A stretch of 64,000 nt of DNA from Microbispora sp. H11081 (GCF_012999535.1 NZ_JABBWV010000020.1:1-64000); one strand, 5' to 3'. Counted from the first letter of the stretch, positions 23,027 through 32,970 are shown. The notes: generated by a model not told the origin, from the letters alone. Program-made: numbers and translations.

Positions 23027-23686
23027 TCAGGTCACCAGGCCCCTGCGGTAGGCGTAGACGACCGCCTGCACGCGGTCACGCAGGCCGAGTTTGGTGAGGA
23101 TGCGTGAGACGTACGTCTTGACGGTCTCCTGGCTGATCACCAGTTCCACGGCGATCTCGCCGTTGGACAGGCCGTCGGCGATGAGGCGCAGCACCTCCAG
23201 CTCGCGCGGGGTCAGCGCGATGTCGTCCGGCGTGCCGGCGGCGGGCCGAATCCGCGCCGCGTACCTGCCGACGAGCTGCCGCGTCACCTCGGGCGCCAGC
23301 AGCGCGGCTCCCGTCGCGACGGTGCGGATGCCGTGCAGCAACTGCGCCGGTGGGGCGTCCTTGAGCAGGAACCCGCTCGCCCCGGCGCGCAGCGCCTCGT
23401 ACACGTACTCGTCCAGGTTGAACGTCGTCACCACGAGCACCTTGACGGGGTGCTCGACCCCGGCGCCGGCCAGCAGACGGGTCGCCTCTATGCCGTCGAG
23501 CACCGGCATGCGCACGTCCATCACCACGATGTCCGGGTGCAGGCGGCGGGCGAGGTCGACCGCGGCGCGGCCGTCCCCGCACTCGCCCACCACCTCCAGG
23601 TCGGGCTGCGCGTCGATGATCGTCGCGAACCCGGTGCGGATCAGCGCCTGGTCGTCGCAGACCAGGACCCGGACCGGCGCGTTCAC
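23027..23686 (-). CDS. NarL/FixJ-type response regulator
   Basis: 219 residues: a receiver domain (about 5-120, phosphoacceptor Asp in IVVMDVRMP, conserved Thr in VVTTFNLDEYV) and a LuxR helix-turn-helix (about 152-215, LTPRELEVLRLIADGLSNGEIA). Its start overlaps the stop of the histidine kinase by four bases, so it is the cognate regulator. Likely targets are the neighbouring protease and ABC exporter genes, by analogy with similar layouts. Confidence 0.95.
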   Translation of the reverse strand: MNAPVRVLVCDDQALIRTGFATIIDAQPDLEVVGECGDGRAAVDLARRLHPDIVVMDVRMPVLDGIEATRLLAGAGVEHPVKVLVVTTFNLDEYVYEALRAGASGFLLKDAPPAQLLHGIRTVATGAALLAPEVTRQLVGRYAARIRPAAGTPDDIALTPRELEVLRLIADGLSNGEIAVELVISQETVKTYVSRILTKLGLRDRVQAVVYAYRRGLVT

Positions 23687-24834
23687 GACGCGCTCCCGAC
23701 CGGGATGCGTGCCCGCACGACGAAGCCGCCGTCCGCCCGCCGGTCCGCGCTGAACTCGCCGCCCAGGGCGTCGACCCGTTCACGGAGCCCGGCGAGGCCC
23801 TGCCCGCTCCCGCCGGGTGAGCCGGCCCGCGACCCGGGGTCATCGGTGCCGACCTCCACGGTGATCTCCTTGTCTCCGTAGCGCACCCGGACCACGGTGG
23901 GGCTGCCGTGCGCGTACTTGAGGGCGTTCGTCAGGGACTCCTGCACGACCCTGTAGGTCACGAACTCGGCGCTTCCGGCCGGTTCCGCCGGCTTGCCCTC
24001 CTCGGCGAACTCCACCGGCTGCCCGGCCTGGCGTGTCTGCTCCACGAGCGTGTGAAGCTCGCCGACGGACGGCGTCCTGACGTCGTCGTGGTCGGGATTG
24101 AGCAGGTCGAGCAGGTGCCGCAGGTCGGCGATGGCCCGCCGGCCGGTGTCGGTGATGGCGCTCAGCGCCGCGTCGAGGCGATCGGGCGCGGCGGTCAGAT
24201 AGCGTGCCGCCTCGGCCTGTACGACCATGGCCGTCACGTGGTGGGTCACGACGTCATGGAGTTCGCGGGCGATGCGGGTGCGTTCGGCGGCGCGGGTGGC
24301 CTCGGCGATGTGGCGGCGGCGTTCGGCCTCGGCCGCCCGGGTGGAGCGCAGCCAGGCCCCGATGCCCCACGCGAGGACCAGCGTCAGGTAGAACACCACG
24401 TAGCCCTCCACCTTCTCGGTCGCGCCGAGCCGGCCGAGCGCGACCGCCAACGGCAGGTACGCCGCGGACAGGAGGAGCGCGGTGGCGCGCCGGTGGCGCT
24501 CCAGATGGGCGCCCGCGCTCATGAGCGCGATGGACATCGAGTTGCTCGCGAAGACGTGGTAGGCGCGGATCTGGTCGAGGACGAAGCCGAGCGACACCAG
24601 GGCCAGGCACACGGCCGGCCACCGGCGGCGCACGGCGAGCGGAAGGCACTCAAGCGCGATCACCACGAACGTCAGTGCGTCGAAGGGACGGATCGGCAGG
24701 TCCCCGACCTGCGTCCCCTTGCCGTGGAGCGCCGGCAGGAGCGACACGACGGCCATCAGCAGCCCGAGCGGCGCATCCCGGACGACGACGTCGCACCGCC
24801 GCCACAGGTCGCTGACCCGCCGTAAGTCGATCAC
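23683..24834 (-). CDS. Membrane sensor histidine kinase (HisKA_3 type)
   Basis: The GTG at 24834 overlaps the stop of the upstream protease gene (GTGA), supporting the start. The 383 residues have about five N-terminal membrane segments (20-145), a dimerisation/phosphoacceptor stretch ERTIARELHDVVTHHV in which the His after EL is the likely phosphosite, an N box (VVQESLTNALKYA) and a G box (GQGLAGLRERV). No extracellular sensor domain is visible, so the membrane segments themselves may sense the signal, as in many envelope-stress and antibiotic-responsive kinases. Confidence 0.94.
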   Translation of the reverse strand: MIDLRRVSDLWRRCDVVVRDAPLGLLMAVVSLLPALHGKGTQVGDLPIRPFDALTFVVIALECLPLAVRRRWPAVCLALVSLGFVLDQIRAYHVFASNSMSIALMSAGAHLERHRRATALLLSAAYLPLAVALGRLGATEKVEGYVVFYLTLVLAWGIGAWLRSTRAAEAERRRHIAEATRAAERTRIARELHDVVTHHVTAMVVQAEAARYLTAAPDRLDAALSAITDTGRRAIADLRHLLDLLNPDHDDVRTPSVGELHTLVEQTRQAGQPVEFAEEGKPAEPAGSAEFVTYRVVQESLTNALKYAHGSPTVVRVRYGDKEITVEVGTDDPGSRAGSPGGSGQGLAGLRERVDALGGEFSADRRADGGFVVRARIPVGSAS

Positions 24835-25664
24835 TGGGCGAGCGTAGCGGCCGCGTCCGCCCGGGCGCCGCGCCGCATGGGGACCAGGTTGCCGCGCCGG
24901 TGGGCCAGCCACAGGAACGCGACCGTCAGCAGCAGGCCGACCACCACCGCGTACGGGCTGGCCTCCGGGCCGAAGTCGCCGCCGGTGAGCAGGGCGGGGC
25001 CCGACGTCACACCGTTCAGCAGCCCCTGCGTCGCGCCGTTGCCGGAGACCTCGGTGCTGAAGATGCCGGCCGCGGCGAAGTTCCAGCCGAAGTGCAGGCC
25101 GATCGGCAGCCACAGGGTGCGGGTGGCGGCGTAGGCGGCGGCGAGCATGCCTCCGGCCTCGATCGCGACGGCGATCGCGCCCCACAGGCTGGCGTGCTGG
25201 TTGGCCAGGTGCATCAGGCCGAACACCAGGCCGGTCAGCGTCAGCGAGATCCACGTGCCGGCCCACTGCTCGACGATCCGGAACAGGACGCCGCGGAAGA
25301 TCAGCTCCTCCGTCACGGCGGCCGCGACCATGAAGCCGAGCAGTCCGGCCGCACCCGCCACCGACCCGAGACCGTCGACTCGGTAGCCGCCGAGGAAGGC
25401 GATGTTGACGATGACGGCCGCGAACATCCCGGCACCGATCAGCAGCCCTCGGCCGACGGCGGCGACCGCGCCTTCTCCGGCCACCTCCACCGGCGTGCGG
25501 CGCTCGGACCATCGCACCGCCCAGCCGTACACGAGCACCGCGAGGACGGCTGTCGCGACGCCTAGGACCAGGGTCAGGAACGCGTTCCCCTGCACCGCGC
25601 CCACGACCGCGCCGCCGGCCAAGGCGACCAGCACGACAGGCACGAGCTGCTTCAACAGTCGCAT
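24831..25664 (-). CDS. CPBP/ABI-family intramembrane metalloprotease
   Basis: 277 residues with about seven to eight hydrophobic segments and the three family motifs: EELIFRG (motif 1, near residue 120), FGLMHLAN (motif 2) and HFGWNFAA (motif 3), which hold the Glu and His zinc ligands. Such proteins act as CAAX-type proteases or in bacteriocin immunity. Translational coupling to the histidine kinase suggests that it belongs to the same signal pathway, either processing a peptide or tuning the sensor (inference). Confidence 0.9.
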   Translation of the reverse strand: MRLLKQLVPVVLVALAGGAVVGAVQGNAFLTLVLGVATAVLAVLVYGWAVRWSERRTPVEVAGEGAVAAVGRGLLIGAGMFAAVIVNIAFLGGYRVDGLGSVAGAAGLLGFMVAAAVTEELIFRGVLFRIVEQWAGTWISLTLTGLVFGLMHLANQHASLWGAIAVAIEAGGMLAAAYAATRTLWLPIGLHFGWNFAAAGIFSTEVSGNGATQGLLNGVTSGPALLTGGDFGPEASPYAVVVGLLLTVAFLWLAHRRGNLVPMRRGARADAAATLAQ

Positions 25665-25910
25665 GACACTCCTTGGGAGACACCACTGGGAGATTCCGCG
25701 ACCGGAGCGCCGCGGCTACGCCGAGAACGCTAGGGATCCGGCGGCCGGGAATCGTCACCGCGCGGTGGACATTCGCGGGTAGCTCGCACGGGGGACAAGC
25801 CGTGAAACCGGGGGTCGGGGGTGAAACCGGCGTGAAGCCACGATGAATCCGGCGGCGCGGACGCTTTCTCAAGACGCCGGGACGTTCCCGGCGGAGAAAG
25901 GAGACGCGCC

Positions 25911-26882
25911 ATGGCGGACCTCAGTGCCGTCCGGGCCGACGGCCTCGTCAAGGCATTCGGAGACTTCCGGGCCGTGGACGGAGTCGACCTTCACGTACGG
26001 CAGGGCGAGATCTTCGGCGTGCTCGGCCCCAACGGAGCGGGCAAGACCACCATGCTCCGGATGCTCGCCACCCTGCTCCCCGTCGACGGCGGCCACGCGG
26101 AGATCTTCGGCGTCGACGTACGGCGGGAGCCCCACCGCGTCCGGCAGTTGGTGGGCGTCACCGGCCAGTACGCCTCGGTGGACGAGGACCTGACCGCCAG
26201 GGAGAACCTCTGGCTGTTCGGCCGCCTGCAGGGTGTGACAAGCGCCCGGGCCAAGGCCATCGCCGGTGACCTGCTCGAACGCTTCGACCTCCAGGAGGCG
26301 GCCGACCGTCCGCTGGCCCAGTTCAGCGGGGGCATGCGCCGCCGGCTCGACCTGGCGTCGAGCCTGATCACCCGCCCACCCCTGATCTTCCTGGACGAGC
26401 CCACGACCGGCCTCGACCCGAGAACCCGGGGCCAGATGTGGGACACCATCCGCGACCTGGTCACGGACGGTTCCACGATCCTCCTCACCACCCAGTATCT
26501 GGACGAGGCCGACCAGCTCGCCCACCGCGTCGCCGTGATCGACCGGGGCCGCAAGGTCGCCGAGGACACCCCCGACGCGCTGAAGAGCCAGGTCGGCGAA
26601 TCGACCCTGCAGCTCGGCCTGGCCGAGGGCGCCGACATCGCCCTGGCCGCGGACGTCGTCCGCCGGCTGCTGGGCGAGGATCCGGTGCTGACGCCGGAGT
26701 CGGGCCGCGTGAACATCCCGCTCCCCGACCCCGACAGGGCCGCGGACGTGCTGATCGGCCTGCGGGAGGCGGGCCTGCGCATCTCCTCGGTCAGCGTCGC
26801 CAAGCCGACGCTCGACGAGGTCTTCCTGGCACTGACCGGCCACGGCGCCGACGACGAATCACAGATGGAGGCGGCCCGATGA
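25911..26882 (+). CDS. DrrA-like ABC transporter ATP-binding protein
   Basis: ATG 25911 follows AAAGGAG. The 323-residue protein has Walker A GPNGAGKTT (about residue 43), Q loop GQYASVD, signature FSGGMRRRLDL, Walker B LIFLDEPTTGLD and the H-loop region, plus a C-terminal DrrA extension (about 235-315). The family exports drugs or lipids with a DrrB-type permease, encoded directly after with an ATGA overlap. It is divergent from the CPBP/kinase operon, a common arrangement for a two-component-controlled resistance exporter. Confidence 0.93.
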   Translation: MADLSAVRADGLVKAFGDFRAVDGVDLHVRQGEIFGVLGPNGAGKTTMLRMLATLLPVDGGHAEIFGVDVRREPHRVRQLVGVTGQYASVDEDLTARENLWLFGRLQGVTSARAKAIAGDLLERFDLQEAADRPLAQFSGGMRRRLDLASSLITRPPLIFLDEPTTGLDPRTRGQMWDTIRDLVTDGSTILLTTQYLDEADQLAHRVAVIDRGRKVAEDTPDALKSQVGESTLQLGLAEGADIALAADVVRRLLGEDPVLTPESGRVNIPLPDPDRAADVLIGLREAGLRISSVSVAKPTLDEVFLALTGHGADDESQMEAAR

Positions 26883-27727
26883 CCGTGCACACCCTGAACC
26901 CGGACACTGCCGACGCCCGGAGCGTCGACCCGTCCGCCCTGGTCGCCCGTACGACGTCCCGGCCCTCGTTGGGGGAGACCCGGGTGCAGACGCTGTCCAT
27001 GGCGTGGCGGGCCCTGAAGAAGATGCGCCGCAAGCCCGAGCAGTTCTTCGACGTCCTCATCCAGCCTCTGCTGTTCACGGCGATGTTCGCGTTCATCTTC
27101 GGCGGCGCGATCTCCGGCAGCGTGTCGGAGTACCTCCCTGTGCTGATCCCCGGCATCCTCGCCCAGACGGCCCTGACCGTCTGCATGGCGACGGGCGTGC
27201 AGATGCGCGAGGACATGGACAAGGGGGTCTTCGACCGTTTCAAGTCCCTGCCGATCGCGCGGATCGCCCCCCTCGCCGGGCCGATGATCGCCGACCTGAT
27301 CCGTTATGGCGTCGCGTCGGTGCTGACGGTCGTCACCGGCCTGCTCATCGGTTATCGCCCCGGCGGCGGCGTGCTCGGCTGCGTCGGCGGCGTCGCGCTC
27401 ACCGTGATCGCGGGCTGGTCGCTGGCGTGGATCTTCACCTGGCTGGGCACGAAGGCGCGTTCGGCGCAGAGCGTCCAGGGCATCTCGATGATGATCATGT
27501 TCCCGCTCACCTTCCTGTCCAACGCCTTCGTCCCCGCCGAGACGCTGCCCGGCTGGCTGGAGGCGTTCGTGAAGGTCAACCCGGTGTCGCACGTCGTCTC
27601 CGCGGTGCGCGACCTGTGCAACGACGGCGCCGTGACGGCCGAGGTCGGCTGGGCGGTCATCGGGTGCGCGGCCGTCGTCGCGGTCTTCGCCCCGCTGGCG
27701 GTCCGCTCGTACTCCCGCAAGATGTAG
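26879..27727 (+). CDS. DrrB-like ABC-2 type permease
   Basis: The 282-residue protein starts at ATG 26879, overlapping the ATPase stop. It has six hydrophobic segments and the ABC-2 signature region around FDRFKSLPIARIAPLAG. The N-terminal 40 residues are hydrophilic, as in DrrB. With the 25911 product it makes a complete exporter; the substrate is unknown. Confidence 0.93.
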   Translation: MTVHTLNPDTADARSVDPSALVARTTSRPSLGETRVQTLSMAWRALKKMRRKPEQFFDVLIQPLLFTAMFAFIFGGAISGSVSEYLPVLIPGILAQTALTVCMATGVQMREDMDKGVFDRFKSLPIARIAPLAGPMIADLIRYGVASVLTVVTGLLIGYRPGGGVLGCVGGVALTVIAGWSLAWIFTWLGTKARSAQSVQGISMMIMFPLTFLSNAFVPAETLPGWLEAFVKVNPVSHVVSAVRDLCNDGAVTAEVGWAVIGCAAVVAVFAPLAVRSYSRKM

Positions 27728-27733
27728 CCGGCG

Positions 27734-30700
27734 TCAGACCACCTGCCGCAGGACGGCGCGAACCTCGGCCAGCAGGCCGGGACCGCGCCGTTCGCCGTAC
27801 TCGGCCTCGATCCGGGAGATGGCCCCGGGGGCGATCCGTTCGGCGTGCGCGGACAGCAACGACCACTGCAGCGTCGGGACGAACCGGTTGTAGGCGAACC
27901 GGTCTGCGAGCACGAGCAGCCGCACCGCCTCCTCGGCGGGCAGCGCCCCCTTGCGCAGGCCCCAGATGCCCAGCCCGGCGAGCACCATCCCCACCAGCGG
28001 GTAGTCCCTGAAAGCCTGCTCGGAGTCGAACACGCTCAGGACCTTGGCCCGCAGCGACTCGAAGAGGTCCGCGCCGTCGTCGCCCTCGCCGTACTCCGCG
28101 TATGCCGAGACCGCGACGACCTCGCCGACGATCGCCCACATCGTGGAGCCGTCCGGCACGCCCGGCATGCGCAGCTTCCTGAGCGTCTCGGCCGTCTCGC
28201 GGTGCCGCCGCAGTCCCTCGGCGATGTCGCCGTCGACGAGGGCCAGCTGGGCCCTGCCGGAGGCGACCGCCAGGACCTCGCCGTAGGTGCCCTGCGAGGC
28301 GAGCGTCTCCAGTTCGTCGAGCATCCTCGCGGCCTCGTCGCGGCGGCCCTCGTTGAGCGCCGCCATGGCGAGGGTGGCGCGGATCTGGATGGCGTCCTCC
28401 ATCGCCCCGAGGCGTTGGAGGACGGGGATCGCCTCGGTGGCATGCCGGGAGGCCGACGCGGAGTCGCCGAGGTGTGCGTGCAGAGAGGCGAGCTGGGCGT
28501 GCAGCACCGCCCGGTGCCAGGGACCGCCCTCGTCGCCGACGAGTGCGAGGGCGGCCTGGGCCGCGTCGACGGCGCCGGCCGGGTCGCCGGTGTTCTCCCG
28601 GCCGTGGCTCAGCCAGTGCAGCGCGATGCGGCGAGTCAGCGGGTCGGGGTCGGCGGCCAGCGCCACCAGGCCGTGCTCCCCGTCCGACACCATGATGAGC
28701 AGTGCGGTCACCAGCGCCCGTACGGCCGGGTTCGCCGAGTCGGCGCCCAGCCCGGACAGCAGCCGCCTCAGCCTCCCGGTCTCGTCGAGGGAGATGACGC
28801 TGGTGGTGAACAGCGCGATGCTCAGGGCCAGCCGGGTCCGGTCGAGGAGCGGGGGCGGAGGGGTCCAGTCGCTCAGGGCGGCGGCGACGGCCGGGGTGAG
28901 TACGACGGTGCGCGTGTGGTCCCCGCAGATGGTCCAGTAGGCGCCCAGAGCGGAGAACAGCACCACGACCGTCTCCGGGGCCGGGTCGGCGAGTGCCTCG
29001 CGCAGGACGTCGGCGAGGTTGGTCTCCTCCGCGCGCAGCCGGTCCATCGCGTCGACCTGCTCCGGCGAGTACAGCCGGGCGCCGTGCCGGTCGGCGTGAC
29101 CTACGGCCCACGCGCGTACGGCGGCCCGCGCGTCGGCGGTCTCGCCGGCCGACTCCAGCCGCACCCGGCCGAACTCGCGCACCGTCTCCAGCATGCGGTA
29201 GCGGACGCCGCCGGCCGTCTCCGCGACGGTGAGCAGGGACTGCTCCACGAGCTCCCCGACGTCGCCGAGAGCGTCGCCGCCGAGGACCTCCTCGGCCGCG
29301 TCGAGGGTGAAGCCGTCAGGGAAGGCCGACAGGCGGCGCAGGGCCCGGCGCTCCGGCTCGCCCAGGAGGTTCCAGGACCAGTCGATGACCGCCAGCAGCG
29401 TCTGGTGCCGGGAGGGCGCGCTGCGGTCGCCGCCGCGCAGCAGCGCGAACCTGTCCTCCAGCCGCCGGGCGATCTCCGCCGGTGACATCACCCGCACCTT
29501 CGCGGCGGCCAGCTCGATCGCGAGCGGCAGGCCGTCCAGCCGGGCCACGACGGCGCGTACGTCGTCCTCGTCGAGGCGCACACCGGGCCGGGCCGCGGTC
29601 GCGCGGTCGCGGAACAGCGCGACGGCGTCGCCGATCCCGAGCTGGGGCAGCGGATAGACGTGTTCGGCGGCGATCGCCAGCGGCGAGCGGGTCGTGGTGA
29701 GAACGCGCAGCTCCCGTGTGGTGGCGGTCAGATAGGCGACCAGGTCGGCCACCGCCTCCACCAGATGCTCGCAGTTGTCGAGCACAAGCAGCGCAGGGGA
29801 CGGATCGAGCTGCTGGGCGATCCGGGCGCGGATGTCGGCGCGCTGCCGCGGGGTGAGCGTGCGGCGTCCTGTCACCGAGTCGCGGACGCCGAGCGCCGAC
29901 CCGACCTCGCTGACCAGGTCCTCGGGCGCGGTCACGCCGACCAGTTCGACGAAGTGCACCACCGGCTGCGGGGCGTCGCGGGCGACGGCGTGGGCGAGCC
30001 GGGTCTTGCCGAGCCCGCCGGGACCGAGGATCGAGACCACCCGGGAGGTGGTGAGCAGCGCCCGCACCCGCCGGAGGTCGTCGTCGCGGCCGAGCAGCGG
30101 GGTCGTGTCGAACCGCACGCCGGCGCGCACGGGGCTGTCCAGCGCCAGCAGCTCACGATGGACCAGTCGCAGCTCCGGGCCGACGTCGGCGCCGACGCGG
30201 TCGCGCAGGCCGGACCGGTAGCGTTCGAAGCGGTCGAGCGCGGCGCCGGTCCCGCGCACCGCGGCCTCGCTGCGCAGCAGGTCGGCGAGCAGCCCTTCGT
30301 CCTCGGGGTGTGCGCGCCCGGCCTCCTCGAGCCCGGGCAGGGCGGCGGCGTGGTCGCCGCTCCGGCTCCTGGCCCTGGCGAGCACGACCCGCGCGGCGGC
30401 CAGGTCGCGGGCCGCGCGGCGGCGCACCTCGGCCAGCGGACCGCCGCCCTCGGGCGGCAGCGCCCCGGCTCCCAGCGCGAGCGCCTCCTGCGCCGTCGCG
30501 GCGGCGGCGGCCGGATCCTCGGCGAGCAGCGCCCGTGCCCGGTCCGTCAGCGCGCGCAGCCGGCCGACGTCGACCAGGTCGGGCGGAACGTCGAGCCGGT
30601 AGCCGCCCTCGTGGGTGACCAGCGCCTCCGGTCCCACGACCGATCTGGTCCTGGACACCAGGACCTGCAGCGCCTTCGCCGGATTGACCGGTTCGTCGTC

Positions 30701-30844
30701 TCCCCACACCTCCGCGACGAGCCGGTCCGCGCTCACGGTCCTGCGCGCGTACGCCAGGGCCGCGAGCAGCGCCTGAGCCCTCTCTCCGACCACCGGCCGC
30801 CCGCGCCACCGCACCCCGGCGAGCAGGATCAGGTCGATCGGCAT
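27734..30844 (-). CDS. Large SARP/AfsR-type regulator with NB-ARC ATPase and TPR-like repeats
   Basis: 1036 residues. The N-terminal winged-helix domain (about 1-80) is followed by a BTAD (bacterial transcriptional activation) domain (about 85-235). A STAND-type ATPase (about 250-560) has Walker A GPGGLGKTRLA and Walker B LLVLDNCEHL, and a long helical repeat region (about 600-1036) completes it. AfsR-like proteins integrate a signal through the ATPase and activate secondary-metabolism or transport genes. It is convergent with the DrrAB operon, seven bases away, so it may or may not regulate it. Confidence 0.9.
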   Translation of the reverse strand: MPIDLILLAGVRWRGRPVVGERAQALLAALAYARRTVSADRLVAEVWGDDEPVNPAKALQVLVSRTRSVVGPEALVTHEGGYRLDVPPDLVDVGRLRALTDRARALLAEDPAAAAATAQEALALGAGALPPEGGGPLAEVRRRAARDLAAARVVLARARSRSGDHAAALPGLEEAGRAHPEDEGLLADLLRSEAAVRGTGAALDRFERYRSGLRDRVGADVGPELRLVHRELLALDSPVRAGVRFDTTPLLGRDDDLRRVRALLTTSRVVSILGPGGLGKTRLAHAVARDAPQPVVHFVELVGVTAPEDLVSEVGSALGVRDSVTGRRTLTPRQRADIRARIAQQLDPSPALLVLDNCEHLVEAVADLVAYLTATTRELRVLTTTRSPLAIAAEHVYPLPQLGIGDAVALFRDRATAARPGVRLDEDDVRAVVARLDGLPLAIELAAAKVRVMSPAEIARRLEDRFALLRGGDRSAPSRHQTLLAVIDWSWNLLGEPERRALRRLSAFPDGFTLDAAEEVLGGDALGDVGELVEQSLLTVAETAGGVRYRMLETVREFGRVRLESAGETADARAAVRAWAVGHADRHGARLYSPEQVDAMDRLRAEETNLADVLREALADPAPETVVVLFSALGAYWTICGDHTRTVVLTPAVAAALSDWTPPPPLLDRTRLALSIALFTTSVISLDETGRLRRLLSGLGADSANPAVRALVTALLIMVSDGEHGLVALAADPDPLTRRIALHWLSHGRENTGDPAGAVDAAQAALALVGDEGGPWHRAVLHAQLASLHAHLGDSASASRHATEAIPVLQRLGAMEDAIQIRATLAMAALNEGRRDEAARMLDELETLASQGTYGEVLAVASGRAQLALVDGDIAEGLRRHRETAETLRKLRMPGVPDGSTMWAIVGEVVAVSAYAEYGEGDDGADLFESLRAKVLSVFDSEQAFRDYPLVGMVLAGLGIWGLRKGALPAEEAVRLLVLADRFAYNRFVPTLQWSLLSAHAERIAPGAISRIEAEYGERRGPGLLAEVRAVLRQVV

Positions 30845-30853
30845 GGCGCAAGT

Positions 30854-31864
30854 CTAGGGAGTGCCGGTCGAACGCCGCCCGCCGCGATCAGGATCCGCCG
30901 GGTCCCGTGCGAGCCGGGTCACCGACTCCCGCTTCAGGTCGAAGACGACCACCGATCCTGATGCGTCGCCCACGCGCACTTCGCCGGTGTCGTCCAGCGT
31001 CCCGATCCGCCGCGCCGTGAGGCCGCGCGAGGTGAAGGCCGTGACGCATTCCTCCACCTTCGCGGCCGGTGTCGTCAGCAGGAACGCGAAGCAGGGGAAG
31101 CAGGACAACCAGTCTTCGACCGGTGTGCCCGCGGGAACGGGGAGCACGTCCAGGTCGACCAGGACGCCGAGTTTGCGTGCCTCCAGGAGCATGGCCAGCG
31201 AGCCGATCATGCCGGCCATGCTCACGTCCTTGGCGGCCACGGCGGCGCCCCGCTCGGCGACCTCGGCCAGGGTGCGCACGTCACCCGCGAGATGCTCGCT
31301 CCGCTCCTCGAACGACGGGAAGAACAGGAAGTCGTCCCGCATCTTCCCGTCGAGGCAGCAGGCGAGGACGAGTGCCTGCCCCGGCTCGGCGTGCGTCGCG
31401 GAGAGCACCCGGCCGGCGGAGCCGAGCCCGAACGCCGACAGGCTGGGCGGGCCGTCCGTCTCGGTGAGGTGCCCGCCGACGACGGGCACGTCGTACACGT
31501 CGGCGGCCCACTTCAGGCCCTCTAGCACGGCCTTGGCGACGTCGCGCGGGCCGGTGAAGGTGTCGACGATCGCCAGGGGCCGGGCTCCCATGGCGGCGAG
31601 GTCGTTCACGTTCGCGAGGACGGCGGCGACGCCCGCGCCGTACGGGTCCTTGGCGACGAAGGCGGGCAGCATCGCCTCGCCGCACGCGATCAGGTCGCGG
31701 CCACGGTCGTGCACCACGGCGCCGTCGTCACCTGGACCGGCCCACCAGTCCCCGCCGCCGAAGACGTCGGCGACCACTCCGATGGAGGCCTTGGCCGTGA
31801 CACCCGGCAGGCCGCGGAGACGGCGCGCGAGCGCTTCGAGATCATGAACGCTGTGTGGGGGCAC
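30854..31864 (-). CDS. PurM/AIR-synthase-related protein (sll0787-like)
   Basis: 336 residues; the GTG start at 31864 has GGAGAAG six to seven bases upstream. The fold is that of AIR synthase, ThiL and SelD: PGDDGAVV near residue 44, LANVNDLAAMGARPLAIVD near 85-103 and a Gly-rich C-terminal ATP-binding part (DVSMAGMIGSLAMLLEA). In other actinobacteria and cyanobacteria sll0787-like proteins sit in a nitrilase/GNAT/radical-SAM cluster of unknown product; none of those partners is visible here. It is therefore an orphan member, and its substrate is unknown. Confidence 0.8.
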   Translation of the reverse strand: MPPHSVHDLEALARRLRGLPGVTAKASIGVVADVFGGGDWWAGPGDDGAVVHDRGRDLIACGEAMLPAFVAKDPYGAGVAAVLANVNDLAAMGARPLAIVDTFTGPRDVAKAVLEGLKWAADVYDVPVVGGHLTETDGPPSLSAFGLGSAGRVLSATHAEPGQALVLACCLDGKMRDDFLFFPSFEERSEHLAGDVRTLAEVAERGAAVAAKDVSMAGMIGSLAMLLEARKLGVLVDLDVLPVPAGTPVEDWLSCFPCFAFLLTTPAAKVEECVTAFTSRGLTARRIGTLDDTGEVRVGDASGSVVVFDLKRESVTRLARDPADPDRGGRRSTGTP

Positions 31865-31929
31865 CGGGACTTCTCCACCTCGACTTCACAGGGGGATGCG
31901 AGTTCGCTTCGGGGCTGATCACGCTGAGT

Positions 31930-32766
31930 TCAGCCGTAGAGCCGTTCGTAGTTGTCGTGGAAGACCAGCCCGGTCAGCTCTCCGCCGCCCGTGGCGTCGA
32001 CCATCCGGGCGTACTCGCCGGCGAACTCGCCCCACGGCTGGTCGGAGGCGAACAGCACGCGGTCGCCGCCGATGCCGCGCCGGTCGATCTCGCGGGCGAG
32101 CCAGTGCGGAGCGAAGCCCACCGACCAGGTGAGGTCGGTGTAGACCTTCTTCCCGGCCTCGATCCAGTCGAAGAACCGGTTGCCGATGAGCTTGATGTGG
32201 CCGCTCACCCCGCCGCCGAAATGGACGAGGTGGATCGGCGTCTCGTCCGCGTACCGCTCCACGAGCAGGCCGACCTTGTCGATGTCCGAGGCCGCGCCCG
32301 GCGAGGTGTGCACGTGGACGACGAGGTTGTTGGCCTTCGCGGCGGCGAACACCTTGTCGAGTTGGGGGCGGCACGCGGGGTCGTCGGCGGACCCCCCGAG
32401 CAGGAAGCTGATCTTGAGTGCCTTGACCGCGCTCTCGGAGGCGAGCGCGAGCGCCCTGTCGGTCGGCTCGGCGTCCTGCGGCCGGGGCGAGACCCACAGG
32501 GCGGCGCTGATGCGATCGCTCTTGGACGCCGCGTCGAGCACGATCTCGTTGAGCGCGAACGAATGGCTCGGGTCGGGGACCCCGTAGTTGGGCATCACCA
32601 ACGCCCGCTCGGTGCCCTCCCGGTCCATGTCGGCGATCAGTTCCTCGATCGTGGCACGGGCGTTCACGTCCGGGCTGACCGGGGGGCCGCCGTAGAACGG
32701 GAACGCGGGCAGCACGCCGATGTGGCGGTGCGCGTCGATGTGGCGCGACGGTCCCTTCGCCATCAC
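31930..32766 (-). CDS. Amidohydrolase-family (ACMSD-like) TIM-barrel protein
   Basis: 278 residues. Metal-site motifs of the amidohydrolase-2 family are visible: IDAHRHIG near the N-terminus, VHVHTSPG in the middle and a late Asp in LFASDQPWGEF. The family includes decarboxylases and hydrolases of aromatic and carboxylic substrates; nothing shows the substrate here. The start is either the GTG at 32766 or the ATG at 32763, and the ribosome-binding site is weak. It is divergent from the XRE-cupin regulator, a plausible local controller. Confidence 0.82.
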   Translation of the reverse strand: MMAKGPSRHIDAHRHIGVLPAFPFYGGPPVSPDVNARATIEELIADMDREGTERALVMPNYGVPDPSHSFALNEIVLDAASKSDRISAALWVSPRPQDAEPTDRALALASESAVKALKISFLLGGSADDPACRPQLDKVFAAAKANNLVVHVHTSPGAASDIDKVGLLVERYADETPIHLVHFGGGVSGHIKLIGNRFFDWIEAGKKVYTDLTWSVGFAPHWLAREIDRRGIGGDRVLFASDQPWGEFAGEYARMVDATGGGELTGLVFHDNYERLYG

Positions 32767-32970
32767 GAGATCCGGGCGCCCAGGAGAGTGGGGATGGTCA
32801 CGGTCATGGAGGACATGTCGCTCCTTTGTCCTGCTTTGGGCGCTGGGGCTAGCATTGAGTATGCGAAATCATCCGTTCACTATGCTTGACGCAGCTGATC
32901 GTCGCCGTCAAGGTGTGGATGGGTACTCGTCGTCGCGTGCGAACCCCGGCCTACGCATCGGAGGCGTGAA

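Noticed and set aside
28000-29485. Long plus-strand frames opposite the SARP-type regulator
   Set aside because: They contain no motifs, and the minus-strand protein is full length with intact Walker and winged-helix motifs.
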